Assembly: GCF_900205965.1 (NCBI RefSeq) | Contig: NZ_OAOF01000021.1 | Coordinates: forward strand, 18,113-82,112 | DNA length: 64,000 nt | DNA from: Lacrimispora amygdalina | GTDB lineage: Bacteria > Bacillota > Clostridia > Lachnospirales > Lachnospiraceae | Direction of reading: 5' to 3' | In this document: positions 52,701-59,400 of the stretch, in pieces | Layout: every line of letters begins with the position of its first letter | Numbering within the stretch: position 1 is the stretch's first letter | Notes under the pieces: model-generated | Databases searched by the model: none | The model's input: only the letters and a program-made list of their open reading frames with translations | What the model was told of the DNA's origin: nothing | Made by a program: the position numbers and the translations under genes

Positions 52701-55199
52701 TGGTTCAGCTGCTGTAGTTTCTGGTTCTGTTACTTCCGCTGGCTGAGTCTCTTCTACAGCTTCCGCTTCGGTCTCTTCTACCATTTCCGCTTCGGTATTC
52801 TTCACGACTTCCGGCTCAGACGGTCTTTCAACCTCTGCTTCGGTCACAGCCTCAAAACCTGCCACGTTATCAGAGGTCCCAAAGCTGACAAACATACCTG
52901 CCTGATCTGGCATTCCGGTTTTAGGGACCGGTACTTGTACAGCATCTGCTGACAGACTGGCCATTTCCATGTCTGGTCCACCACCACTAAAACTGCCACC
53001 TGAATGATCAATCCCATGGGAATTGTAATCTTTATATTCACTTGAAGTTACAGTACGCCACTCCATAGGAATATCATCCGGGTGGCTTCCGTGAAGGGAA
53101 TAGCCAGGCGCCGGAATTATTTCCTTTGCGGAATACTCATAGTTTAAGGAAATGAAGTCCTTATAAAACTGATCCCTGTCTGCTTCCAAGGCTTCCCTTT
53201 GTGTCTTTCCGGTTGGATCAATGGCATGAAAGAAACCACCTTCTTTTACACGATCCTCACATTCCTTTACTCCTTCCAGCCACTTAGCCCATTCACTATC
53301 GTGAAGTTCCTGATTATATTCCTCTACTGCTTCAATTTCATCTTCATTGGTCTGTTCCCCGGTCTCCTCATCATATTCCGGTTCCGGGACTTCCTCATAC
53401 TCGACGACAGGAGCCGGATGACCGCTGCAATATCCTTTCTGGTAGGTATAGCTTCTTGAATCATGATGTGCTACTTCACTATGGATATTCCCTCTGGAAT
53501 CTACATAATGAAGTACTCCGTTGGAATCCGTGATATGTTCATCCGCATTACATGGGTCATTTTCCGGATCAGACCAACGGTCAAACTGGGAACCGGATGA
53601 ATTTCCCTGGTTATAAAGGTTAGATTCTGAATCATTCAGCCCTGTATCCCCATCATAGTTTAAGGCTATCCGCTCCTCATCATTTCCGCTATCCTCTTCC
53701 CATGATGCCCCTGTTAGGGAGCCTAAGTTGGAGGAATAGTCTCCTGCTCTTCTTAAATCCAGATCCGTACTATCAAGTTGGGAATCATCAAACTTTTCTA
53801 AGATATCCCAATGAGTATCAGCCAGAGGCTTACCGGTTTCAGAATCAAAAGCATTCAGGCCTACGTTATAATTGGCTCCAAAACCTTCTGTATGCTTATA
53901 TCGATTCACTACCGCTGTACCGGCTGAGCCAGAACCGACACGGACATGGACCTCTATGTCCTTATCCATTTTGGCGGCAAAATAAGTTTGTGAAATATCA
54001 AAAGCATATCTATTAGGATTCCTCGGATCATTTGCATTTGTATAAAATTTAAATGTAGCAAGCTGCGCAGAGCCTAAGTCTTTTGCTAAGTCTGCCCCTA
54101 TCTGGCTTTGATTCGGCCAGTAAAGAGTAGCTATTCCTTTTCCATCACTAGGCACTTCCCCAGTCATGGAGGAAAAAACCAATCCTGCATCCGTTGGCCC
54201 TGTAAAGGTCCAGTCACCGTATAGATCCTTTGCAGAGAGATGCTGGTAATAGTCTTTTACTGCTTCATTTGAGTATGGGATTGTAATGGTATAAGTATCT
54301 GAAGCATGATCCATCTTTGCAAAATAAACCGTTTCCACAGAATCAACATCAAATTGCTTAGTGATAGTTGCTGCATCCCATACATTTCCAAACATCCACT
54401 CAGCCCAGTTCTTACACCCTCTGGCTGCATATTTGGAATCAATCTGCGTACTGGTAAGCTGATTATACACGGATCTATCGCCTACAGAGTTTGGATTCAT
54501 CTGTTTTATAACAGATCTGTAATCAGCGCTGTCACGAAATGAATTTAAATCCGCTTCCCATTCACCCGTAAACTCACAGTTATTGGCTGCAATCCAGTTG
54601 ATAATAGCTGCAACAATGTATTTTGCAGTTCCGGCATTAGCATCATTACAGGCAGTTATACTATCATTGCGACCCATATGGGTTGCATAAATGTTCATAA
54701 GAAAGTTAAATTTCTTTAACTTCAGCACTTTTGCGTTATCTCCATCTGGGAACTCGTTTGGCATGTCATCTACTGTCCAATATTTTTGAAAAAATGCCTG
54801 GCTTCCAAGATATATTCTGGAACTCTCACTATGCATAGCTACACAGTAAAGAAATGTTTTGTCAAACTCATCATAGCCACTCTCAGTTGAACTATTATTT
54901 TTTACCAGATATTGTTTCGCTCCTGCCGGGAAATTTCCCTCTTCCACTGCCGCTCCTAAATGAAAGTCTTTGGTTTCATACATTAGGCCAGTGGGAGTAT
55001 ATCCTTTGCTGTTTGCTTCCCCTCCATAGGCACTAGGATTCCAAGATACCCAGGCAGAGGGTTCAATCGTCTGTACATAATTTGCAAAGGATATCATGTT
55101 TTCCGGTATGTATGGGAGAAAAGTCATTGTAGTTAAAATTACAGCCATAAAAGCCGAGGTCTTTCTTTTCACTTCAAGTCTCTGTAACCATTTTTTCAT
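40800..55199 (-). CDS. Giant LPXTG-anchored SpaA/Cna-B repeat surface protein (4799 aa)
   Basis: This protein of about 530 kDa begins with an extended signal peptide (MKKWLQRLEVKRKTSAFMAV, helix to about residue 40). It has a large N-terminal domain, an acidic Pro/Thr low-complexity stretch (about 783-853, with EPETTAA repeats), and many Cna-B/SpaA domains. These are recognisable from strand starts such as LRIEKVDSETG, LEIKKKASDTG, FSKIDVDTG, KILKVDDETG and TIQKIDGDTG. A DUF11-like domain lies near 3785-3905. Seven B domains of about 90 residues close the stalk (from about 4070). LPKTG (40890-40904), a hydrophobic helix and KRRNK form the sortase signal. ATG 55199 follows AGAGG. It is a likely adhesin or pilus-like stalk with self-formed isopeptide bonds. 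Confidence 0.92.
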   Translation of the reverse strand: MKKWLQRLEVKRKTSAFMAVILTTMTFLPYIPENMISFANYVQTIEPSAWVSWNPSAYGGEANSKGYTPTGLMYETKDFHLGAAVEEGNFPAGAKQYLVKNNSSTESGYDEFDKTFLYCVAMHSESSRIYLGSQAFFQKYWTVDDMPNEFPDGDNAKVLKLKKFNFLMNIYATHMGRNDSITACNDANAGTAKYIVAAIINWIAANNCEFTGEWEADLNSFRDSADYRSVIKQMNPNSVGDRSVYNQLTSTQIDSKYAARGCKNWAEWMFGNVWDAATITKQFDVDSVETVYFAKMDHASDTYTITIPYSNEAVKDYYQHLSAKDLYGDWTFTGPTDAGLVFSSMTGEVPSDGKGIATLYWPNQSQIGADLAKDLGSAQLATFKFYTNANDPRNPNRYAFDISQTYFAAKMDKDIEVHVRVGSGSAGTAVVNRYKHTEGFGANYNVGLNAFDSETGKPLADTHWDILEKFDDSQLDSTDLDLRRAGDYSSNLGSLTGASWEEDSGNDEERIALNYDGDTGLNDSESNLYNQGNSSGSQFDRWSDPENDPCNADEHITDSNGVLHYVDSRGNIHSEVAHHDSRSYTYQKGYCSGHPAPVVEYEEVPEPEYDEETGEQTNEDEIEAVEEYNQELHDSEWAKWLEGVKECEDRVKEGGFFHAIDPTGKTQREALEADRDQFYKDFISLNYEYSAKEIIPAPGYSLHGSHPDDIPMEWRTVTSSEYKDYNSHGIDHSGGSFSGGGPDMEMASLSADAVQVPVPKTGMPDQAGMFVSFGTSDNVAGFEAVTEAEVERPSEPEVVKNTEAEMVEETEAEAVEETQPAEVTEPETTAAEPETTAAEPETTAAQLETIVNPDLIVKEPVASASEAIIKKTATRSNADSVNGGITFTGFLEGLVSGVKFLASKVQTLANKATSFFYFKSFGVSGSSLSSLPESSETSRVDLLNSSIKDWTFIAFDHRTEGDIHMNKKDMDLKKGEKVSYNAYGDSQGDGTLEGAVYGLFAATDIPHPDGHSGVVFQKDDLVSVATTDRNGDASFLAITQVPGYTFNYQTGAIEKTSNGWADQAPGNLYTGMGAAIGKESDTESFEGHTERGSGISLTDSRNETSSGYEKLSSNQGKDGTGDSSQSYPIENNESLNGNCWIGRPLIVNADGTQYYMKELTRSEGYELSVYGKDAAISNREAFQAGGNPSTEGTVSAGTIGIDRVKGINTFTVKSSGTTNGYQIYAQNIPKGASFYTTKSQVVEDPSGTHTEYVTREENALAETEGAKVIINGASVTAKAGDIISLPNGDTATVTKVSEPEYDYTAARPDNALRYTIPTFQDKENTGDIAEDANAALKKASFKEPDEGAPWILIPLEGDTYKEQAESLYEGMENAGLSVFNCLRVEEILDGKAVVRYSYRVGSTIASSLYDEVQKTVYFKMDLQYEINGSTVSGYCYVPYKSDQLEDYTENTNGFITYAKVKSGTLSQTKAVYPDDLTTLTVKENPAHTYWVYAKGEPVRNSDGSIKTVMVEKEVQVSPGYDLKDVDTPVEAVYDGKGYTINVEGSEGTDTTDYKITYGYDLISETYTTPYEYALYYGNISVSPNLSGAGTYIEAITLRYDKNQLYSEGGTRQAKVSIEERPIMQKIKITKDISTNKDGAYEDNTYAETGHEDHFTESGGGTGANAAYLKNFCFKVYLKSNLERLYRSEDGTVTWQDRNGNTVDINTYRAAFPEKVQKLYTRVDYQTTPLSKDSNKAAIANTQLYNDTNYLINSEQNPGYTAILEKTKQTVKDEAENEREVSRNNYDKFFDAIKVANEDQWDRTDNNSSSFKPFAIIKKLLFGINGGEKEYPALHNNADIENKINTSDTAKDNVLRSDHVRQFAITWYLDDEVAKLVKDNPAGEKESATGSETYSDEIYDKALTEAIKKAENYLKPFFTYDFDEIYSVAWDSEADGGKDKDNTTLSADLEDTGAGYCYGISEYLPYGTYVTVEQQPFNKDIGDLFNKHYKTDAPKEIELPSVYEGGKTGSDRPPEALSSYYHYNAADNVSQLSSKYHIRFNEEWPGEGGDDLRKYVIRAHNYLGDYEIYQYGLDLDKLSGVSAGDPSGRGHFTITQGGNDPVKDYYNTMVDPEGAGVNPSSYYLADDGNSGKRTANGSTYETDGIEKIYRYGSVSEDKQTYDDVSFPSGAGEVYRDSVTAMEGMQTAYDGKYASMLVPWSVAEPADETADTVQNPDGTSSYKGYAYRKYRNTFYTSRLRIEKVDSETGENILHDGALFALYAASREDGETTDGLVKFYEADTNIEGSKEFLKAMGASNIIQSGETWTGTVPAGTPICKEEEQVILADQEGRRTGQFEAITTTRDGAQAREGDLTSTSYQDQNTGYLVTPQPFGAGTYVLCEIKPPAGYVRTKPVAIEIYSDQTTYYLDGNRDSRVAAAIYEDKNQAGTKVEDTARIYIGNTLVRLEVSKIKDSDHTVTYKTDTRLEGTELELKQKYGTENLEFAYKNGTYLGYAWCKGTMEYLQSRKDAGDDVNLIYVDGVFAGYGLIERTLDTDDDQNRYVSGAKMALYDAITVTESGDSGDYGYNGVEVTRDRNNNVQSIKVLKGYAGTTLEFLRKENAEGSLAGETGNGTWTYETIERGDSDILFYSFGGLKVTETGTDGTIYGYDKDGNRVQVKNQESIYVLKAGQPVFELTGGDLLAAKYNPADKVFNLSSGTTMYHLDSDGNRDAYVNPITGMAFAKEGEKLLVWPVKISQTESGAVIAREKIKTWRVAAINADTDQEYITGTYNGSSLVKSMNPVLNGHGLPEYYQKSGETYKKGEPIYDIDGDYVRYKYDDLLSAYNDSSYSINNQTGMKDIGEEENVTDDKKLYHRQGESWVMENTWITGEKYPNDPFKVDMTVGQADMLKRVIPGTYIMEEVTAPAGYVKALPEGVTVNESREVHKTSMEDKKIKVEIVKTDAADQLKINVISDYQDGLTVTEPKGAYSYSQVSGAHLALYKGKRVYTTDSENYPKGYYLIKAENTPAKWTVENSADNAPVTVTADWITDGTPKYFEGIPAGDYILEEAEAASGYVRTSMEIEIKETGKVQTINIKNDHSKLEVYKYYIDSKGNKVSLPNDYAAGLALFKAKTDSEGNILFENGKPMYDPTKKIEEWTTDDLTEYTEKTEISTSIIDRLKSFFRLSENQSSFITDFEAAYKESGKELTSITWHTKEGERTASLTRMVQSGNGEGITEIWTTDTGKTIRITIYRNVTNGSLDTDGQLPLNFEYQFNYKENGRIKSYDTLERMHRIDYLPLDTEKGGKKIGTYVLVEETVPGGYEAADPKAIVLTESGEVQRFSLENEEKYINVLKVVNDGINEYAVTGAILALYRADADGNLKQDTDHLIETWASGADGTYTEEDQFNGDMPDKAGHAVPAGLSIGDLKPHRIDKTAYGTYYIVETEAPAYMQKADPVKITVGAEKVPIYKVVNNPSTGKLEIKKKASDTGDVLENARFKITNQDTGEVFYMTTGTDGNAELNNLLVGKVQTDGAIKPYTYTIEEISPPDFYQISEGMKKFQFDGKESGNELLYTYEIENRPTSINFRKTNFDTGMAVEGAEIAVYHAVAVNGEYEKDGEAVATAISGSDGFTLTKKLSANQVYIMEEVKAPAGYTLSAPVIFTVNQSGTGILNVSNDFSILKLASENGTIETLTITGRTPVKAYTILKDLDAGTELPSFMGTGGTLTLTTKDGIIDGHLYEITEYTRYSDGRTEKSGKEIRRIYLNEQENYILPSRTYLETKQELTDSDGNVLADWTVNDDTHDFTIKNPVTKENPIAEVTSSIGAGHNAVKIGSVIKYTISYTNPYSYPADIKVKAILKAGLEYLRSTDYGVELNGNVIWNLTNVAAHESGTVDVVAVVNGESGSKVNADFITIAGAVTKTTNLWNPIVPDGSISIINKLNGTGKSQTDAFTYHVKFTDQTGTILIGYQAFTGSQTGRIKGEGNITLTGDGFITFSGLPYGTRYEITQKETEGYNLEGRTITGEIQKVFQSATYKNNRDDKTIREILTAGGNYRLAETTVYSDGTELASGIYRFQVNAAGIIDNVDLEDKPISLYFSKIDVDTGAELTGGKYSFIDVETGDTIFEITKEEEKAKIPAELVTPGRKYIIREEESPEGYSYEKDMRFSAEESGIQETIVMQDKKTEVKILKVDDETGNILNGGKFSIRDQETGTLIKEFTPDGNPLILTGILIAGRSYELIEEEPPAGYAYGEIVTFTVPEGPEPITVTMRDRKTNVLVKKLSGYLAEGTPSEAADQLAGCELQILNEDKSPAKAILSSSGLKADENLIFTTGEQFDELKGQLSAGKKYWLHEVRPADGYAYAEDVPFTVSLYGEKDILVMIDDPTHVVLSKKSMTGIEELPGNFMCVIDNDGNTIEEWISGEMPHEIIKKLKAGESYRFVEEKPADGYTYGTEVAFTVSKDGSLDLIEMRNDVTKIQIKKLDTSGYILKGASLQILDQQKNVIIPEFISTNEVIDITGKLIAGRTYYLHEVKSPEGYFRSSDVAFTVPKETKLLEVTMTDPKRPAIGTDKMTIQKIDGDTGLGIEDVEFSIYQSNGELYLTVKTDKVGSAKFDIPPNGTYTYKETKTAQGYLATDHTYSFTIKNGEVSDNSIVSVANYLSPEIRIQKADAGTMKRLAGAVLEIRNEDGKPVFNGITDGTGIISYYPLRSGQYTVHEVKAPVGYKKTNSYLVILVADDGTVTGEFTLFNSSDRGKRKGIITATYQSSLKGLGIISKGGKQLWSWLDRLPKTGDTDQWGEVLICFILSGIVLVIVILKRRNK
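52665..52730. repeat. 21-bp tandem repeat inside the giant surface-protein gene
   Basis: About three copies of a 21-base unit (core TTTCTGGTTCAGCTGCTGTA on plus) encode EPETTAA on the minus strand. The earlier copies have diverged slightly. Such repeats can expand or contract by slippage. Confidence 0.75.
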
Positions 55200-55226
55200 T
55201 CTATTTTCCTCTATTTGCAATAAAAA

Positions 55227-55259
55227 AGACTACCGATTATGTTTTAACCGATAGTCTTA
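55227..55259 (-). terminator. Terminator/attenuator between the secreted-protein gene and the giant gene
   Basis: AAGACTA-CG and CG-TAGTCTT form a stem with two mismatches. On the minus strand TTTTTTATTG follows and the giant gene's ribosome site begins a few bases later. Because no good promoter lies between, the hairpin may control read-through into the giant gene. Confidence 0.7.
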
Positions 55260-55286
55260 AAAATCTTTATTCTGTTAGGAAACAAT

Positions 55287-56021
55287 TTAGAAAAATGGAT
55301 TTGGTTTATCGAGCTTATGCTGTTCACTCGTAACAGGATCATAAACTAGATAGCCTATAGCATAACTTGAGTATCCATGCCACGCTGTAAAATCAGTTGT
55401 CTCCTTTGTTTTTACCTTTCCATCTATCATAAGCTGACCAAGTTCATTGACCATATATCCATCTGGGGTTATGGTGTTGGTGTAAAGATAGCCGTATTCG
55501 TTGAAACAGTAAGCATATTTCAAGCCATCTTCTGTTCCATTAGGAGCTTGCATCAACCATACCCAATTACTAGAATAACCAGAGCCATATTTATCGGTTC
55601 CATACCAATAATTACTTATCCCATTGTTATTTAAAGATTTTAATGTTTCTTGATGCCATGATTCTTTCTCTATCTGTTGACCAATTGTGGAATTTAAATA
55701 TTCTAAATATTTTTGTTCACTACCAAAAGAAGAACTTGTTCCATCTGGATAAAAGAGAATACCATTTTCATCAGTTCTTGAACCTCCAGCAAATGTCGTA
55801 TTTTTCATGAAATTCCCATACATGTCCTTGATATAACCAGTATAAGTGGATTTTTCAATGACACCTCCAGAATTCAAATCGAACTTTTTATTTTCAACTT
55901 CATTTGTTGTAAACCCAGCCGGAAGTTTATCCGGTGTCCAAATAATCTCCGCAAACGCCGGTGTTACCATTGTTACCGTTAGTACTGTTGATAATATTAA
56001 TCCAAATAATTTCTTTTTCAT
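55287..56021 (-). CDS. Secreted protein with a terminal wall-binding-like motif, function unknown
   Basis: This 244-residue protein has a clear signal peptide (MKKKLFGLILSTVLTVTMVT, then PAFAEI cleavage). The mature part is Tyr/Gly/Asn-rich. TNTITPDGYMVNELGQLM resembles the closing unit of clostridial cell-wall-binding repeat proteins; the same kind of motif occurs in the 61261-63534 product. No catalytic motif is recognised. GGGAGGG lies 5 bases before the ATG at 56021, excluding the longer in-frame extension. It is transcribed from 56037-56065 and precedes the giant adhesin gene, so the two may be cotranscribed and act together at the cell surface. Confidence 0.75.
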   Translation of the reverse strand: MKKKLFGLILSTVLTVTMVTPAFAEIIWTPDKLPAGFTTNEVENKKFDLNSGGVIEKSTYTGYIKDMYGNFMKNTTFAGGSRTDENGILFYPDGTSSSFGSEQKYLEYLNSTIGQQIEKESWHQETLKSLNNNGISNYWYGTDKYGSGYSSNWVWLMQAPNGTEDGLKYAYCFNEYGYLYTNTITPDGYMVNELGQLMIDGKVKTKETTDFTAWHGYSSYAIGYLVYDPVTSEQHKLDKPNPFF

Positions 56022-56036
56022 ACAAGCCCTCCCAAA

Positions 56037-56065
56037 AATATATTCTGAAATCTCACATTTGACAA
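56037..56065 (-). promoter_or_regulatory. Promoter of the secreted-protein / giant adhesin genes
   Basis: On the minus strand TTGTCA (56065-56060), a 17-base spacer and TATATT (56042-56037). Its -35 box overlaps the -35 of the plus-strand promoter at 56059-56087 by five bases. Confidence 0.7.
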
Positions 56066-56087
56066 TCTTATAAATTCGTGTTATCCT
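56059..56087 (+). promoter_or_regulatory. Promoter of the predicted antisense (antitoxin) RNA
   Basis: TTGACA (56059-56064, perfect), a 17-base spacer and TATCCT (56082-56087). It points toward the 3' end of the toxin gene. Confidence 0.7.
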
Positions 56088-56093
56088 AAAGAT

Positions 56094-56187
56094 ACAAAGG
56101 TAGCCAACTCCACAGAGTGGCTCCACAAGTTAATGTTTAATTAATAATCACCCATAGCTTTGGACGGCAGGGTGGTTATTTTTTTGT
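56094..56187 (+). ncRNA. Predicted RatA-like antisense antitoxin RNA
   Basis: A transcript of about 94 nt is predicted from the 56059-56087 promoter to a terminator. It begins with a hairpin (AGCCA-CTC-caca-GAG-TGGCT, 56101-56121). It ends with AATAATCACCC ... GGGTGGTTATT plus TTTTTTTG. It is complementary to the 3' untranslated part and last codons of the toxin message on the other strand, the same arrangement as ratA against txpA in Bacillus. Ends are estimates. Confidence 0.6.
56143..56180. terminator. Shared bidirectional terminator hairpin of the toxin-antitoxin module
   Basis: AATAATCACCC (56143-56153) pairs with GGGTGGTTATT (56170-56180), with one G-T/A-C irregularity. The plus side has a seven-T run (antisense RNA end); the minus side has a weaker ATTATTAATT tail. 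Confidence 0.8.
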
Positions 56188-56277
56188 ATCTTTATTTTTG
56201 TTATTTGTATATGTAAGGATTGCAACTATAAGCAATGAAACATTGATAACAATCATTAATTCCTCATATGTACTAAT
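56176..56277 (-). CDS. TxpA / Hol-Tox-like type I toxin peptide, probable ATT start
   Basis: The frame encodes 33 residues: STYEELMIVINVSLLIVAIL after the start codon, then a polar, Lys/Asn-rich tail ending KDTKK and TAA (56178-56176). The S-T-Y-E-x-L-M opening followed by one membrane helix is the signature of TxpA-like holin toxins, small membrane-damaging peptides. No ATG or TTG is available: GAAAGGAGG (strong ribosome site) lies 8 bases ahead of an ATT codon at 56277, the natural start; an in-frame GTG overlaps the ribosome site itself. An extended -10 promoter is upstream and an antisense RNA gene opposes the 3' end. Silencing in vivo by that RNA is inferred. Confidence 0.72.
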   Translation of the reverse strand: MSTYEELMIVINVSLLIVAILTYTNNKNKDTKK

Positions 56278-56334
56278 AACAACCACCTCCTTTCGGAGAT
56301 GGAAACCACCCGGCAGATTGACTACCTATTTTAT

Positions 56335-56343
56335 ATTATACCA
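56335..56343 (-). promoter_or_regulatory. Extended -10 promoter of the toxin gene
   Basis: On the minus strand TGGTATAAT, i.e. a perfect TATAAT with the TGn extension, about 58 bases before the ATT start. The -35 region (TTCGTA or TCGTAA) is weak, which suits an extended -10 promoter. Confidence 0.6.
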
Positions 56344-56451
56344 TATTTTGGTGGATTTTACGAACTTTATTACCATTAATTTCCTGTTCGTATTACTATC
56401 GATTAAACATTTTCGGTTGTCAAGGTTCAATGGCCTTTCGGCCGGACGGAG

Positions 56452-59400
56452 TTATGCAGCAACTGCACTTCCGCCCTGTACCCACTGGCCTTTTTCATTT
56501 AATTCATATTGTCCATCAATGACCACTCCGGTCATTACTTTTCCTCTGGTTCCATCAGATACTGGATTAAGATAATACCAGTATCCATCTATCTTCTGCC
56601 AGCCCGTAAGCATCTGTCCCTGGGTTCCATCGGAGGCAGATTTTAAATAGTATGTATTGCCATCCGCATCTGTCTGCCATCCAGTTACCATAAATCCATC
56701 TTTATCAAACCGGAACCACGACGCCGGCTCCTGGCCGTTTCCTGCATATGGGTTGCTGATATATGCCCATTCATCAGAATAAGTCCGATCAGTAGCAAAA
56801 ATCCATTTCCCACTTGCCATCTGTGTCCATGTGCCGGTTACTGCACCTGCAGGAGCTGCAGGGCCTTTTGTATTTCCAGCGGTTGTTACGCCTACGGAGC
56901 GTGCACCGCCACCACCGCCTCCTCCACTGCTACCACCCGAGGAATATGTCTGTTCTACAACTTTAAAGGTAAGAATCACATGTACCGGATCTGATAATTT
57001 TCCATCACTGGATAAGGCATAAATATCAGCTGCAGCTGTTCCATTATTGGACTGTTTGTTTATTACTTCTTTGATCCAGCCAGCTGTGACTTCCTGATTG
57101 CCGTTTAGGACTACCGGTGTAACTGTTCCATTCTTATCTACGGTTAAAATTCCATTGTCAGATGATTTCCATAAAACTGATTTCTTATTTTGGGAGTAAA
57201 TGGCGGCAGAAAATTTTTTACTTTCTCCTCCGCTCCAGGCAATGGTTGGATTACTTCTCCTTCCCGACTTCGTAAGTACCAGATCAAACTGCTCCGTTTC
57301 CCTGTCTGCTTCGATGCATTCTGCCTGAAAGGTAAGCGTTATGCTGCAGGAGACTATCTTTCCCCCGTCTGCTGTCACAGCGGTTATTTCTGCTGTTTTT
57401 TCTGCCTTATATGGTGCTTTTAAAAGTGCTTCTCTGATCCAGTCTGCTCCATCTACCGGAGTTACCGTTCCACTCTGATCCACCGTTACTGCTCCCGGAT
57501 CGGAAGAAGTCCATACTACAGTCTGATTGTAAGACTCATGCCCTGCAGTCCCTTCCAATACTGGAAGAGCGGTGGCTGTCAGCTTCTTTGTTTCAAAACC
57601 GGTCTTTTTTACCGTTTGGGAATTGATATCCCCAGCCTTCTGGTATCCCAGGTTGTAGGAAAGTGCTGTCTGACTTAAGGTAATTCCCTCTGGTACAATC
57701 CTTGTCTGGTCATTGGTAGTGAAGTTTACCTTCACCTGGCAGACTGCAGATGCCTGATTTCCCAGTTTATCCTTTCCGACCACCGTTACAGTTGCTTCTC
57801 TGCTTCCGCTTCCCTGTATTTTCTCATAAATATCATTGCTACGAATTCCATCATCAGTAGCCATGATATCCTTAATCCACTTGGCTTCCTTGATCGCAGA
57901 AATGGAAGCTTCCCGGTACGCCTGCGCATCCTGAGATACGGTAAGGACGGCTGGATCGGAGCTTGTCCAGGTCACTTCATCTTTGGAAAAGTAATCCGGG
58001 GTAAAGGTTGCTGTGAGGGACTGGGGAGCTGTTACTGTTACCTTTTCCTCCGGTGCTGTCCGGTCTCCGGTTAAAGTTCTTGTAACGGTATAGGATAAAG
58101 CTGTCTTATCAAGTACTGCTCCTTCTGTTGCTACTAACGTATTATCAATGATCTGAAAGGTGACATTGATACGGCAGTTATCGGTACAGGGTTTCCCTTC
58201 AAAGGACGTAGATGGTCTGGTCTGTGCTGTCAGTACTGCAACTCCACCATTTTGATGCCCCGCGCCGTAAATGGTATTTGGGATCTTATACTGATAACTT
58301 TCTTCTGCCTGTTTCTTTTCCGCTTCTTGAATAATATCCGTAAAAAAGGCAGCTTCCATATTCAATGAGATACTGGCCGATTTTGCAGTATAGCCATCAG
58401 TCTCTTCATCATCATTTTTTTCAAGACGGATTAACTCCGGATCATCAATGCTCCACTTCACCTGGTTATCAGAAACATCGTTATTCGCATCAATAAGAGC
58501 GGAGATATTCACCGGCTGAACCTGTGTTCCCTGTTCTGACACACCATTGATATAACGGGCAATCAGCTTTCCTTCCTTGTTTCGGATCTCCGTGGTCTTT
58601 GTTGGATTCTTCCGGCTTCCGGTTCTTGCCTGGATCACTTGAAAGGTATAGGTTTCCGGATTTACATTGATAGAAACTGCCACCTTTTTATATATAGCCG
58701 AGACACTTATATCTTCTGCCGGCATTGTAAATGTATAGGAATGGCTGCTGTCTGAATATGTAGTGTTCTTTTTCTTTCCCTCTACATTTATATAAGTAGG
58801 GCTTCCCACCATCTGATACTTTTCTGTATCTGTATTGTTGGGAGAGGTTGTAATACTTACCACGCTACCGGCAGCAATGGCTCCCCGGTTTCCCTTATCA
58901 ATGGTTTTTGAATACTGGGAACTTCCTCTTACTTCCATGGAGGCAATATCATAAAAATTTTGACCGTTAGCGACGGTATCGATCTGATCAACCGTAAGCA
59001 AATACCCTCTTACCGGGCGGCCCAGGGAATTAGGAGCGAAATGGTCTAACGTAAAATCCCCTGTTTCCTCATCCATAACGTTCAAGATCCCATTTTCCAG
59101 TTCTTCATAAAAGTACTGATCAGAAATGGACTTTTTTGCACCGCCTTGTACCAGTGTGTAGTAAAGATCTCCTGAATGCCAGTATCCGATATGTGCTTCA
59201 TAGGTGTAATCATTATCGTCAATGATCTCTGATCCGCATACATTGGCACTGATCTTACTTTCGGTATCTGTAAACAGATAGGCCACATCATCAATGAAAT
59301 TAAAGTTCGTTGCTGCTCCCTGCCTGGTTCCGATAAAGGTTCCTTCCCTCGCCATGGACCCCAGCTGAGAGTTCCCGATGGTCCCCTCAAAGCGTGCTAC

